From positions 1-64,000 of the forward strand of contig JAGWXT010000008.1 in the NCBI GenBank assembly GCA_018969715.1: a DNA stretch of 64,000 nt. The letters run 5' to 3'. The position numbers and the translations under genes were made by a program. Below the pieces are notes generated by a model. The model saw only the letters and a list, made by a program, of their open reading frames with translations, ran no database searches and was not told where the DNA came from. Source of the DNA: Actinomycetales bacterium (GTDB lineage: Bacteria; Actinomycetota; Actinomycetes; S36-B12; UBA5976). Below are positions 53,016 through 61,972 of this stretch, in pieces (the first letter of the stretch is position 1; each line of letters begins with the position of its first letter).

Positions 53016-54368
53016 ATGACCGGTGCCGGTCCCGCCGCCTCCGGCGGTTCCCCTGTTGACCAGTCCGCAGCCGGGCCCCCGGGCGATGTGGAGGTTCGGC
53101 GCCTCGGACGGCCTCCCGGCGGCGCCACCGACACCGGTGGGGTGACCTGGTCGATCCGCCTCGCCCCGGCAGCACTGCGCCGGATCCTGTTCGCCATCGT
53201 CCTTGCCGTCCTGCTGCTGCAGGGTGCGGCATGGACGCTCGTTCGGTTGCAGGACCTCATCCTGATCGGCCTGGTCGCCTGGCTGTTCGCCCTCGCAGTC
53301 GAGCCGGTGGTCCAGTGGCTCTCCCATCGCGGGATGAGCAGGGCGGCCGCCGCTGCGAGCGTCCTGCTGTCGATGCTGGCACTGCTGGCCGCCTTCCTCG
53401 TGCTGTTCGGCCAACTGCTCATCAGCCAGGCCATCGCTCTGTCCGGTGCACTGCCCACAACAATGCAGACGCTCATCGAATGGTCCAACCGAACACTGGG
53501 CACCGAGCTCACCCTCGATCAGGGCCTCACGCAGCTCGCCGGCGACCTCGGGCTGCTGAACCTCACCGCAGACCAGGCCAATGCCCTCGTCAGCGGCGTG
53601 GTGAGCGGCCTCACCGGTGCCCTCACCGGGACCTTCGGGGTGCTGCTCGGACTTGCCACCGGTGGCTTGTTCGCCTTCTACCTTTCCGCCGACGCGCCCC
53701 GACTGCGCGCCCGGCTGGCGAGCCTGCTGCCGCCACCGCGCCAGCGGGTGCTCGACACGGTCTGGCAGATTGCGGCCGGCAAGGCCGGCGGCTACCTGAT
53801 CTCCCGGCTCACCCTTGCATTCATCGCCGCCGCGGCCAGTGCCGTCTTCTTCCTCATCATCGACCTGCCGTACTGGCTGCCGCTGGCCCTGTTCAACGGC
53901 ATCGTCAGCCAGTTCATCCCCACTATCGGGGTCTACATCGGTGCCGCCCTGCCCGTGCTGGTGGGGTTCACCGAGAACCCCTGGAATGGCCTCATCATCA
54001 TCGTCTTCGCCACCGCCTACCAGCAGGTTGAGAACTACCTGCTGCTGCCCCGAATCAGCGCCTCCACCATGAACATCCACCCCGCAGTCGCCCTTGCCTC
54101 GGTGCTGGCCGGTGCCCTGCTCTTCGGCGTCATCGGCGCTCTCATCGCGATCCCGGTGGTGGCGGCGGTGATCGCCATCCTCGACACCTACACCCAGCGG
54201 CACGCCCTCGTGGAGGCCTTTGATTCGGGTGCGGGCCCATCCCCCGGCCCCGGCCAACCCCGGGGTGCGGGCCCATCCCCCGGTGCCGGCCAACCCCCGG
54301 GTGCGGGCCCATCCCCCGGTGCCGGCGCACCGCCCCGCCGCCGGTGGCTCAGAAGCCGAGGCGGGTGA
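53016..54368 (+). CDS. AI-2E family transporter (YdiK/PerM-like permease)
   Basis: A 450-residue protein. After a 45-residue Gly/Pro-rich cytosolic start come about eight membrane helices, including [24 protein letters not shown] and [26 protein letters not shown], typical of the AI-2E exporter superfamily. Substrate unknown. The C-terminal 45 residues are a tandem repeat of [12 protein letters not shown] encoded by 36-bp DNA repeats, and overlap era by 20 bp. It separates era from recO, which are usually adjacent. Confidence 0.85.
   Translation: MTGAGPAASGGSPVDQSAAGPPGDVEVRRLGRPPGGATDTGGVTWSIRLAPAALRRILFAIVLAVLLLQGAAWTLVRLQDLILIGLVAWLFALAVEPVVQWLSHRGMSRAAAAASVLLSMLALLAAFLVLFGQLLISQAIALSGALPTTMQTLIEWSNRTLGTELTLDQGLTQLAGDLGLLNLTADQANALVSGVVSGLTGALTGTFGVLLGLATGGLFAFYLSADAPRLRARLASLLPPPRQRVLDTVWQIAAGKAGGYLISRLTLAFIAAAASAVFFLIIDLPYWLPLALFNGIVSQFIPTIGVYIGAALPVLVGFTENPWNGLIIIVFATAYQQVENYLLLPRISASTMNIHPAVALASVLAGALLFGVIGALIAIPVVAAVIAILDTYTQRHALVEAFDSGAGPSPGPGQPRGAGPSPGAGQPPGAGPSPGAGAPPRRRWLRSRGG
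54228..54335. repeat. three 36-bp tandem repeats in permease C-terminus
   Basis: Units begin GGTGCGGGCCCATCCCCCGG and encode GAGPSPGxGxPx three times in the permease frame; the last copy decays at its end. Confidence 0.85.
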
Positions 54369-55314
54369 GGGCCGCCGGGTCCCGCTGCCAGTTCGCGGCC
54401 ACAGCCACGCGCAGCTCAAGGTGAACCTGCGCATCGAGCAGTCGCTCCAGTTCCGGCCGCGCGGTCGTGCCGATCTCCCGGATGCCCACCCCGCCCCGGC
54501 CGATGACCAGTCCCTCCTGGCTGCTGCGCTCGACGAGGATGCGTGCGCGCACATCGACCAGCCGGCGCTGCGGCGGACGATCCGGCCGCTCGGCGATATC
54601 GGTGACGGTGACCGCAAGGGAATGCGGCAGTTCATCGAAGGCCCGCCGCAGGGCGGCCTGCCGGATCACCTCAGCCACGCGGACGGGCAGTGGATCATCA
54701 CTGACGGTGTCCGCGGGATACAGGGCCGGGCCCTCGGGTAGGTGGCCGATGAGGACGTCGACCAGCCGGGCAACACCCATACCCGTGCGCCCACTGACCG
54801 GAACGATGTCCAGCCACCCGCGCCCGGCCTGATCGGCACACTCGGCGACCGCCACCAGCCGCGCGGCCAGCGCTGCCCGGTCGACTCGGTCCGCCTTGGT
54901 CACCACTGCCACCGCCGGCTCGCCCCCGCTCACCGGGCCAACCGGGCCAACCGGGCCAACCGGGCCAACCGGGCCAACCGGGCCGAGGATGCGCTCGATG
55001 ATCATCCGATCCCCCGGACCGGTGGCCTCATCGGCGGGCAGGCACACCGCGACGAGGTCAACCCCCGCCCAGGCGTCGAGCGCCGCTGCCGTGAGTCGCT
55101 GCCCCAGGGGGGTGCGCGGTCGATGGAAGCCGGGGGTATCCACGACGATGAGCTGCGCATCGGTGCGGGTGAGGATGCCGCGCACCGCATGCCGGGTTGT
55201 CTGCGGCCACCGGGATGCGATCGCGACCTGCTCCCCGACGATTGCATTGAGCAGCGTCGACTTGCCGGTATTGGGACGACCGGCGAGGGCAACGAAGCCG
55301 CAGCGATGGGTCAC
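54349..55314 (-). CDS. era: GTPase Era
   Basis: A 321-residue GTPase that binds 16S rRNA during small-subunit assembly. G1 [10 protein letters not shown]3 DTPGF, G4 TKAD (VVTKADRVD) and the C-terminal KH domain with [14 protein letters not shown] are clear. Between the [10 protein letters not shown] helix and G4 there is a (GPV)6 stretch followed by SGGEP, encoded by a 9-bp DNA repeat and not part of normal Era. GTG 55314 overlaps the upstream stop by four bases. Confidence 0.94.
   Translation of the reverse strand: MTHRCGFVALAGRPNTGKSTLLNAIVGEQVAIASRWPQTTRHAVRGILTRTDAQLIVVDTPGFHRPRTPLGQRLTAAALDAWAGVDLVAVCLPADEATGPGDRMIIERILGPVGPVGPVGPVGPVGPVSGGEPAVAVVTKADRVDRAALAARLVAVAECADQAGRGWLDIVPVSGRTGMGVARLVDVLIGHLPEGPALYPADTVSDDPLPVRVAEVIRQAALRRAFDELPHSLAVTVTDIAERPDRPPQRRLVDVRARILVERSSQEGLVIGRGGVGIREIGTTARPELERLLDAQVHLELRVAVAANWQRDPAALTRLGF
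54933..54984. repeat. 9-bp tandem repeat (about 5.8 copies) within era
   Basis: CCGGGCCAA five times perfectly plus CCGGGCC. It reads as GPV repeats in Era. Unit length keeps the frame whatever the copy number. Confidence 0.95.
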
Positions 55315-55667
55315 GCTGGGGACAGCACGTGGACGTGGCGGACCCGCCCATCTCGATCGAGCACGCCTACGGTCACCTCCGCGCTGCCCACCAACTCGGC
55401 CACGGCGGCGAGGTCCGTCGCCGAGGGGTCCGCCGAGCCGATCATCACGGCGGCGACCACCTCCCGGGCGCCGGCAGCCACTGCCTGCGCGCAGGCGAGC
55501 AGCAGCGCCCCGAAGTCGCAGCCGGCAATGGTCAGGGCCGGTGCTGCGAATGTGCGTCCGGTGTCATCCGCCACCGCCGCGCCCGCGGGCGCACCGATCC
55601 GCGCCTGCACCGTCCGGGCCAGTGCAAGCAGGCGGGGATCCGGCTGCCACCCCGGCGGTGCGGTCAC
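55311..55667 (-). CDS. cytidine-deaminase-like protein lacking the catalytic motif
   Basis: A 118-residue protein in the place where actinobacteria encode a Cdd-like gene between corC and era. The start (LLALARTVQARIGAPAGAAVADDTGRTFAAPAL) matches the cytidine deaminase fold entry, but the expected H-A-E and P-C-x2-C zinc motifs are absent; the region reads CAQAVAAGAREVV without ligands. It is therefore probably not a deaminase and may be a structural or regulatory relic. Overlaps both neighbours by four bases. Confidence 0.7.
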   Translation of the reverse strand: MTAPPGWQPDPRLLALARTVQARIGAPAGAAVADDTGRTFAAPALTIAGCDFGALLLACAQAVAAGAREVVAAVMIGSADPSATDLAAVAELVGSAEVTVGVLDRDGRVRHVHVLSPA

Positions 55668-56980
55668 GATCCCTCGACCGCGTCACCGCGCGGCAGGTCA
55701 TCGTCGGCTGATCCGGGCGACAGGTCAGACGTGCGCACGCGGGTGGCGAGCACGGTGGCCACCCGATTGCGGCGGCCGGCGCCGGCCTCGGCGCGGAACT
55801 CCCAGCCATCGATGCGGATATCCGAACCCGGGATCGGCACGCGGCCGAGTCGGACGGCGAGCAGCCCGGCGATCGTGTCCACACCTTCCTGCCCGTCAGC
55901 GGTGATCCCGAGCGCCTCCGCCACGTCCTCGACATGAGCACGTGCACTGAGCCGGTACTGGTCGTCGGCCACCCGCTCGATCTCCGGCGCCCCCGTGTCG
56001 TACTCATCGGCGATCTCCCCGACGATCTCCTCCAGCACGTCCTCAATGGTCACCAGCCCCGCCGTTCCGCCGTACTCATCGATGACGATCGCCAGATGGA
56101 CCCGCGCTGCTCGCATCTCGCGCAACAGGTCATCGGCCTGCTTGCTGTCCGGGACCAGGTAGGCCTCCCGCATCACCGATGCCACCGTCTGCTGCTCGGC
56201 CTCACGATCGGCGAACACCCGGGCGACGACATCCTTGAGGTAGACCACGCCGACCACATCGTCGATGTCCTCCCCGATCACCGCGATCCGGGAGAACCCC
56301 GACCGCAGGGCCAGGGAGAGCGCCTGCCGCAGGTGCTTGCCGCTCTCGATCCACACCATCTCCGTGCGCGGCACCATGACCTCGCGGACGAGGGTGTCCG
56401 ACAACTCGAACACCGAGTGGATCATCTGGCGCTCATCGTCCTCGATGACATCGTCCTGTGCCAGGTCGACGAGCTCCCGGAACTCCGCCTCGGAGGCGAA
56501 GGGTCCTGCCCGGTAACCGGGCCCGGGGGTGAGGGCATTGCCGAGGGCAACGAGCATTCGCGCAACCGGCCAGAGCACCGTGCCCAGGATCTCGGTAGGC
56601 CGCGCACCCCGGCGGGCGATCGCACCGGCATGCTGCAGGCCGAGGGTCTCGGGGGCGACTCCCAGCAGGATGAAGGCGATCACTGAGGCAAGGATGAGCG
56701 CGAGCAGCAGCGCCGCGGGCCGGTCGAGTGCGGTGTCCATCAGCAGGGCCGTGAGCAGCACCGTCACCGCCGAGCCCAGGATGAGCGCAAGCAGTTGCAG
56801 CACCGCGACATAGCGCGCACGATCGCCGACCAGCCGCTCCAGCACCCGCGCCCCCCCGGGGGAGCGCTGGCCGATCTCGGCGAGGACCGCCCGGCTGACG
56901 CGGGCCAGCGCGGTGCGCATCATCACCGCGAGGAAGCACACCACGGCCAGGGCGGCGATCACCAGCACGGTCGGGATCAT
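55664..56980 (-). CDS. CNNM/CorC-family membrane protein with CBS pair
   Basis: A 438-residue protein: three N-terminal membrane helices (CNNM domain, to about 150), a linker SEAEFRELVDLAQDDVIEDDERQMI, a CBS pair with VMVPRTEMVWI and IVIDEYGGTAGLVTIEDVLEEIVGEI, and a C-terminal CorC_HlyC domain. Relatives act in magnesium or cobalt homeostasis. The ATG overlaps the ybeY stop. Pro/Asp-rich tail. Confidence 0.9.
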   Translation of the reverse strand: MIPTVLVIAALAVVCFLAVMMRTALARVSRAVLAEIGQRSPGGARVLERLVGDRARYVAVLQLLALILGSAVTVLLTALLMDTALDRPAALLLALILASVIAFILLGVAPETLGLQHAGAIARRGARPTEILGTVLWPVARMLVALGNALTPGPGYRAGPFASEAEFRELVDLAQDDVIEDDERQMIHSVFELSDTLVREVMVPRTEMVWIESGKHLRQALSLALRSGFSRIAVIGEDIDDVVGVVYLKDVVARVFADREAEQQTVASVMREAYLVPDSKQADDLLREMRAARVHLAIVIDEYGGTAGLVTIEDVLEEIVGEIADEYDTGAPEIERVADDQYRLSARAHVEDVAEALGITADGQEGVDTIAGLLAVRLGRVPIPGSDIRIDGWEFRAEAGAGRRNRVATVLATRVRTSDLSPGSADDDLPRGDAVEGS

Positions 56981-57420
56981 CGCTGCAGCCAGTCATGCAT
57001 CAGGCGCTCCTGCTCGGCGAACATGCGTTCCCTGCCCACATCATCGGCGTGGTCATGACCGATCAGGTGGAGCATGGCATGGGTGATGCGGAGGGCGCAG
57101 CGCACGGCAAGCGGTTCCGGCTCATCGGTGGCGGCGATGAAATCCGGGCAGAGCACGATCTCGCCCAGCAGGGGGGGTGGTGCATCGGGCGGCAGGCAGG
57201 CCCCGGCGGCCACCGGTGGGTCCATCGGAAAGGCCATGACATCCGTGGGCCCCGGCTCGGCCAGGTACGCCACGTGGATCCGCGTCATCTGCTCGGTATC
57301 GAGCAGGACGAGCTCGATGACCGTGGCCGGATGCAGTCCGAGCCGCTCCCGCAGCCAGTCGCACTGCTCGCCCATGCTCGCCAGGTCCGGCAGCACCGAG
57401 GAATCGGCGTCAGCGGGCAT
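56977..57420 (-). CDS. ybeY: endoribonuclease YbeY
   Basis: A 147-residue metal-dependent RNase for 16S rRNA 3' maturation. The zinc motif is ITHAMLHLIGHDHADD (H-x3-H-x4-GHDH), and PTDVMAFPMD and LGEIVLCPDF precede it as usual. ATG 57420 overlaps phoH by 11 bp; the ORF-track start at 57603 would run deep into phoH. Confidence 0.92.
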   Translation of the reverse strand: MPADADSSVLPDLASMGEQCDWLRERLGLHPATVIELVLLDTEQMTRIHVAYLAEPGPTDVMAFPMDPPVAAGACLPPDAPPPLLGEIVLCPDFIAATDEPEPLAVRCALRITHAMLHLIGHDHADDVGRERMFAEQERLMHDWLQR

Positions 57421-58456
57421 GTCGACCCGAGCGGACTGGCTCCCGCGTCCCTTCCTCACCGGCATCGTGATGCTCATACGCGTCCACGATCCGGCTGACC
57501 AGCGGATTGCGCACGACATCCCGCGAGCCCAGGCGGATGAAGGCCACATCGGGGATGCCCTGCAGGATCGACTCCACCACGCGCAGGCCGGAGCGAGCCC
57601 CACTGGGCAGATCGACCTGGGTCACGTCGCCGGTGATCACCATCGATGAGCCGAAGCCGAGCCTGGTGAGGAACATCTTCATCTGCTCCGGGGTGGTGTT
57701 CTGCGCCTCATCGAGGATGATGAAGGCATCATTGAGGGTGCGCCCCCGCATGTAGGCAAGTGGTGCGACCTCAATGGTGCCGTTGGTCATCAGCCGGCCG
57801 ATTCGCTCCGGATCGATCATGTCCTGCAGGGCGTCATAGAGCGGCCGCAGATAGGGGTCGATCTTCTCCGACAGGGTCCCCGGCAGGAAGCCCAGGCGCT
57901 CGCCCGCCTCCACCGCCGGCCGCGTCAGGACGATGCGCGCCGTCCGCTTGGCCAGCAGGGCGTCCACCGCCTTGGCCACGGCGAGATAGGTCTTCCCCGT
58001 ACCGGCCGGGCCGATGCCGAACACGATCGTGTGGGCGTCGATCGCGTCGACATAGCGCTTCTGGTTGAGCGTCTTCGGTCGGATTGAACGACCCCGTGAG
58101 GTGAGGATGCTGGCGGTGAGGAGTTCACTCGGCCGCGGCTGGGGGCTGTCACTGCGGAGGATCTCGATCGCGCGCGCCACCGTCTCCGGTGACAGGGACT
58201 GGCCGGTGCGCAGGACGGCCAGCAGTTCCTCGATCGCCTGCTGCAGCAGCGCCACCTCATCGGCGCGGCCGGTGAGCGTCACCACATTGCCGCGGACATG
58301 GACGTCGACGGCGGGGAAGGCAGCCTCCACAACCCGGATCAACTCATCCGCGGCACCGAGCAGTGCCACCATCTGCAGGCTGGGCGGCACGGTGATGCAC
58401 CGGCGGTCCTCGTCCGCGCTGGGATCGGCCGCGGCGGCGGGATCCGAGCCCGTCAC
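57410..58456 (-). CDS. phoH: PhoH-like ATPase
   Basis: A 348-residue P-loop protein. Walker [12 protein letters not shown] and Walker [11 protein letters not shown] with [14 protein letters not shown] are PhoH signatures; an N-terminal KH-like region ([14 protein letters not shown]) precedes them. It pairs with YbeY in RNA metabolism. I choose GTG 58456, four bases after the HIT stop; the track's 58573 lies inside the HIT gene. Confidence 0.92.
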   Translation of the reverse strand: MTGSDPAAAADPSADEDRRCITVPPSLQMVALLGAADELIRVVEAAFPAVDVHVRGNVVTLTGRADEVALLQQAIEELLAVLRTGQSLSPETVARAIEILRSDSPQPRPSELLTASILTSRGRSIRPKTLNQKRYVDAIDAHTIVFGIGPAGTGKTYLAVAKAVDALLAKRTARIVLTRPAVEAGERLGFLPGTLSEKIDPYLRPLYDALQDMIDPERIGRLMTNGTIEVAPLAYMRGRTLNDAFIILDEAQNTTPEQMKMFLTRLGFGSSMVITGDVTQVDLPSGARSGLRVVESILQGIPDVAFIRLGSRDVVRNPLVSRIVDAYEHHDAGEEGTREPVRSGRHAR

Positions 58457-58460
58457 CGGT

Positions 58461-58805
58461 TCACCCGGGTGGCCATTGCAGCTGCCGACCCCCGAGGACA
58501 TGGGCGTGGACATGGCCAATCGTCTGCCCGCCGTCATCACCGGTGTTGAACACCAGCCGGAATCCCCCCGCACACCCCTCGGCGGCGGCGACGCGACCGG
58601 CCACGTCGATGAGGTGGCCGGTCAGGTGCGGCATGGCGGTGGTGAGGCTGACGATGTCGGGGTAGTGGCTGCGGGGGATGACGAGCAGGTGGACCGGCGC
58701 GGTGGGGGCGATATCGCGGAAGGCAAGCACCTGATCATCCGCATGGACGACCGCCGCGGGAATCGCCCCGGCGGCGATGGCACAGAACAGGCAGCCCTCC
58801 GTCAT
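58461..58805 (-). CDS. HIT-family nucleotide-binding hydrolase
   Basis: A 114-residue HINT-type protein that hydrolyses nucleoside phosphoramidates or related nucleotides. CLFCAIAAGAIPAAVV opens the fold; the histidine triad is IGHVHAHVLGGR. ATG 58805 overlaps the rsmE stop (ATGA); the 243-residue ORF in the track extends into rsmE. Confidence 0.92.
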   Translation of the reverse strand: MTEGCLFCAIAAGAIPAAVVHADDQVLAFRDIAPTAPVHLLVIPRSHYPDIVSLTTAMPHLTGHLIDVAGRVAAAEGCAGGFRLVFNTGDDGGQTIGHVHAHVLGGRQLQWPPG

Positions 58806-59665
58806 CCGCCAAGCCTGCCATTCGGTCCATTCGGTCCATTCGGCCCACTGGGCGCATTCGGCCCATTGGGAGCGGTGTCGGCGGAACCCCCCCGGCGCAG
58901 GTGGGCGAGGGTGATCGCACCGGCCACGCCACCCGCACTGCGGCTGCGCAGGACGGTGGGCCCGAGCGAGGCGACCCGTGCGCCGGCTGCGGCGAAGGCC
59001 GTCCGCTCCTCGCTGCTGAGGCCACCCTCCGGACCGATGATGAGCAGGACCGAGGTGGGCGCGCCCGCACCCGCGAGCAGTCGCCCAAGCGGGTCGGCGG
59101 CCACCGTGTCGCAGGCGATGGCAAGGTCGACACTGCTGGCCATTTCGATGAGGTCGGCTGTGGTGACCGGTTCGGTCACCGTCGGCGCCCATGCCCGACC
59201 ACTGGTCTTGGTTGCCTCATGGGCGGTCGCCCGCCACCGCTCGCAACCCCGCTGGGCGCGTTCCCCCGTCCACTCCGCCACCGACCTGCTGGCCTGCCAG
59301 GGCACGAGGGTGTCCACCCCCACCTCAGTCAGCAGGGAGACCGCCGCGGTGCCCGCATCGCCGGGCAGCAGCGCTTGCGCCACGATGAGCTCGGGAGCCG
59401 CCCGGGGGTGGCACTGCAGCTGCGTCACCTCGAGCAGCACCCGCTCACCCGGCCCCGGGCGGGCCGCCGGGCGGCCGCCGATGTCCTGCACCGTCGCGGC
59501 GGCGGTGCGGCCGGCGTGATCGCACAGGGCCACCGGCTGCCCGGGCCGCACGCGCCTCACTGCACGCAGGTGGTGGGCCTCCGGCCCGGTCAGGCTCACC
59601 GAACCCACGGTGAGGACCTCGGGCGGGATGTAGAAGTGGGAGCCGCCGACCCCCGCAGGATTCAC
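58802..59665 (-). CDS. rsmE: 16S rRNA m3U1498 methyltransferase RsmE
   Basis: A 287-residue SPOUT methyltransferase. HFYIPPEVL and GPEAHHLRAVRRVRPGQ form the PUA-like domain; LLIIGPEGGLSSEE and LGPTVLRSRSAGGVAGAI are the knotted SAM site. The family normally stops soon after the knot; here about 30 more residues consist of a PNG-type repeat (APNGPNAPSGPNGPNGPNG) written by a 9-bp DNA repeat. Overlaps dnaJ and the HIT gene by four bases each. Confidence 0.93.
   Translation of the reverse strand: MNPAGVGGSHFYIPPEVLTVGSVSLTGPEAHHLRAVRRVRPGQPVALCDHAGRTAAATVQDIGGRPAARPGPGERVLLEVTQLQCHPRAAPELIVAQALLPGDAGTAAVSLLTEVGVDTLVPWQASRSVAEWTGERAQRGCERWRATAHEATKTSGRAWAPTVTEPVTTADLIEMASSVDLAIACDTVAADPLGRLLAGAGAPTSVLLIIGPEGGLSSEERTAFAAAGARVASLGPTVLRSRSAGGVAGAITLAHLRRGGSADTAPNGPNAPSGPNGPNGPNGRLGG
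58819..58872. repeat. six 9-bp tandem repeats in the rsmE 3' end
   Basis: CATTCGGTC/CATTCGGCC/CACTGGGCG variants in a row, read as PNG/PSG/PNA tripeptides by RsmE. Confidence 0.9.
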
Positions 59666-60786
59666 CGTCGTAGCGTGTCGCGCAGTCGGCTGAAGAAGCC
59701 GTTGCCGGCCGCAGCATCCTCGCTGACCGCCGCCGGGCCCTCCTCGCCGCGCAGCGCGGCCACCTTGGCGAGCAGTTCACGCTGCTCCGCTGTGAGGTCG
59801 GTGGGCACCGACACCGCGATGTGCAGGTGGCAGTCGCCGTGGCCGGCCGAACGAAGTCTCGGCATCCCTCGGCCACGGAGGGTGAGGACGGCATCGGGCT
59901 GCACACCGGCCGGGATCACGACCTGCTCGGCGGTCTGGTCAAGCAGGTCCAAGGTGAGGCGGGTGCCGAGGGCCGCCGCGGTCATCGGGATCGGCACGGT
60001 GCAGTGGAGGTCCTCACCCTGACGCTCGAACACCGGATGCGGCCGGACCGTGGTCTCGACGTAGAGGTCCCCGGCCGGCCCACCCCCGGGGCCGACTTCC
60101 CCGCGGCCGATGAGGTGCAGCCGGGTCCCGGTCTCCACCCCCGGCGGAATCGTCAGGGTGAGCTGACTGCGCACCCGCACCCGCCCCTCACCGGCGCATT
60201 CCGCGCAGGGCTCGACGATGACCGAGCCGTACCCCTGGCACTGGGGACATGGTCGAGCGGACATCACCTGCCCAAGCAGCGAGCGCTGGACGGTCTGCAC
60301 GCTGCCGCGACCACGGCACATCGGGCATGTCTGGGCGGATGTCCCAGGACGTGCCCCGCCACCCTCGCACGAGGTGCAGCGCACGGCTGTCTCGACGGTG
60401 ATCTCCCGGGTGACACCGGAGTAGGCCCCCGCGAGGTCCACCTCGATTCGGATCAGGGCATCCTGGCCACGCTGGGCACGTGAACGGGGGCCGCGTGGGG
60501 TTGCCGCACCGAAAAAGGCCTCAACGAAATCACCCAGCCCCCCGAAGCCGAATGGCATGTCACCTGCCGCCGCTCCATTCGGGAAGCCGAGGTCGTACAT
60601 GCGCCGACGCTGGGGATCGGAGAGGGTCTCATAGGCGACGGTGACCGACTTGAACCGCTCACCGCTGGCCGGGTCAGGGTTGAGATCAGGATGCAGTTCC
60701 CGGGCAAGCCGGCGATAGGCGCGCTTGAGCTCATCGGGACCGGCATCACGCGCGACCCCGAGGATCTCGTAGTAGTCCTCGCTCAT
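59662..60786 (-). CDS. dnaJ: chaperone DnaJ
   Basis: A 374-residue Hsp40 working with DnaK. J domain with the HPD motif (LHPDLNPDP), Gly/Phe linker (MPFGFGGLGDFVEAFFG), four zinc repeats CTSCEGGG, CPMCRGRG, CPQCQGYG and CAECAGEG, then the client-binding domains. The start overlaps the hrcA stop, the usual DnaJ2-type hrcA-dnaJ pair of actinobacteria. Confidence 0.95.
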   Translation of the reverse strand: MSEDYYEILGVARDAGPDELKRAYRRLARELHPDLNPDPASGERFKSVTVAYETLSDPQRRRMYDLGFPNGAAAGDMPFGFGGLGDFVEAFFGAATPRGPRSRAQRGQDALIRIEVDLAGAYSGVTREITVETAVRCTSCEGGGARPGTSAQTCPMCRGRGSVQTVQRSLLGQVMSARPCPQCQGYGSVIVEPCAECAGEGRVRVRSQLTLTIPPGVETGTRLHLIGRGEVGPGGGPAGDLYVETTVRPHPVFERQGEDLHCTVPIPMTAAALGTRLTLDLLDQTAEQVVIPAGVQPDAVLTLRGRGMPRLRSAGHGDCHLHIAVSVPTDLTAEQRELLAKVAALRGEEGPAAVSEDAAAGNGFFSRLRDTLRR

Positions 60787-61799
60787 GAGTGGGGGAGGAT
60801 CCCCCCGAGGTGGCGGGCCACGGCGCGGACCGAGCCGATCGCCGCGGCGTAGTCCATCCGGATCGGGCCGAGGACCCCGAGGTGGGCCACCACCGTCGCC
60901 TGCGGACCGTAGCCGGCGGTCACGACAGCGGCCCCGCGCAGGGCGTCGATCCGGTTCTCACGGCCGATTCGGACGATCGGCTCCTCCGCATCCTCGCCAT
61001 CACCCAGCAGGTCCACCAGTGCCAGCCGCTCATCGAGGGTTGCCAGCACGCTGCCGTAGCCGGCCTCGAACTCCTCGCCGTACGGCGCGACATTCGCCGT
61101 TCCACCCATGACCACCCGCTCCCGGGACGGCTCAGTGACCACCGACGTGAGAGCGGCGCAGACAACCTCCACAACATCTCGCTGATCGGGGTGCACGGTT
61201 GTCATCAGCGGCGCCAGGCGCTGGCCGAGGTCGGCCGTCGACGCCCCGACCAGCGCCTCCCGCAAGCCGGCTCGCAGGGTTGCCACCACCAGCTCGTCAA
61301 TCGGTTCATCTGCCTCGACGACGATCTGGTCAAGGCGACCGGTATCGGCAACGACGACGATCATCAGCCGGTGCGCAGTGAGGACGACCACATCACAGTG
61401 CCGAACCGTGGCGCGCGCCAATGACGGGTACTGCACGAGGGCGATCTGGTGGGTGAGCTGTGCAAGCAGGCGCACCGTGCGCTGCATCATGTCGTCGAGA
61501 TCGACCGCGCCCCCGAGGTACCGGGCAATCGATCGGGTGGTCGCACCGCTGCGCTGCGGCTGCCGGCTGAGCTGGTCGACGAAGACGCGATACCCCGCAT
61601 CGGTGGGGACGCGGCCAGCGCTGGTGTGCGGCTGGGCGATCAGGCCCTCCTCCTCGAGGGCGGCCATGTCGTTGCGGATGGTCGCCGGGCTGACCGCCAG
61701 GCCGTGCCGTTCTGCCAGGGTGCGCGACCCCACCGGCTCCCGAGTGGCGACGTACTCCCGCACGATCGCGCACAGCACAGCAAGGCGCCGCTCATCCAT
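60783..61799 (-). CDS. hrcA: heat-inducible transcription repressor HrcA
   Basis: A 338-residue repressor with an N-terminal winged helix (SRTLAERHGLAVSPATIRNDMAALEEEGLI) and the GAF-like HrcA domain. GGAGGAGGTGAGG precedes ATG 61799. No CIRCE element is visible upstream, so autoregulation through CIRCE at this gene is not supported; targets may lie elsewhere (groE). Confidence 0.94.
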   Translation of the reverse strand: MDERRLAVLCAIVREYVATREPVGSRTLAERHGLAVSPATIRNDMAALEEEGLIAQPHTSAGRVPTDAGYRVFVDQLSRQPQRSGATTRSIARYLGGAVDLDDMMQRTVRLLAQLTHQIALVQYPSLARATVRHCDVVVLTAHRLMIVVVADTGRLDQIVVEADEPIDELVVATLRAGLREALVGASTADLGQRLAPLMTTVHPDQRDVVEVVCAALTSVVTEPSRERVVMGGTANVAPYGEEFEAGYGSVLATLDERLALVDLLGDGEDAEEPIVRIGRENRIDALRGAAVVTAGYGPQATVVAHLGVLGPIRMDYAAAIGSVRAVARHLGGILPHS

Positions 61800-61828
61800 C
61801 GGCGCCTCACCTCCTCCGCCTGCTCAGT

Positions 61829-61909
61829 TCACGGGCACATCCCACCGGGCGCAGCGGCGGCTGGAGCCCTGCCCACCGCCACAACCGATCGCTTGGCCAA
61901 CCCGACCAC
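61829..61909 (-). CDS. possible 26-codon leader ORF of hrcA
   Basis: GTG 61909 starts five bases after TAAACT and reads MVGLAKRSVVAVGRAPAAAA and six more residues, stopping 29 bases before hrcA ATG. No coupling and no Shine-Dalgarno; kept only because it shares the GTG-GTC opening and five-base spacing with the leader at 31344. Confidence 0.2.
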   Translation of the reverse strand: MVGLAKRSVVAVGRAPAAAAPGGMCP

Positions 61910-61914
61910 CGTCG

Positions 61915-61920
61915 AGTTTA
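61915..61920 (-). promoter_or_regulatory. predicted -10 element of the hrcA operon
   Basis: TAAACT, the most AT-rich hexamer in the 173-bp spacer before hrcA; it predicts a leader of about 110 nt. Confidence 0.45.
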
Positions 61921-61972
61921 CGCGCGAATTGCCGCCGGTGGCCGGAGTTCTCCGACAGCGCACTGCCTCATC

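Noticed and set aside
52215-54635. 806-residue minus-strand ORF
   Set aside because: Only its last 242 residues (RecO) are real; the rest is antisense to the AI-2E permease and consists of Asp/Gln/Gly-rich shadow sequence.
61800-61972. CIRCE operator for HrcA
   Set aside because: No TTAGCACTC-N9-GAGTGCTAA or close variant in the hrcA upstream region.
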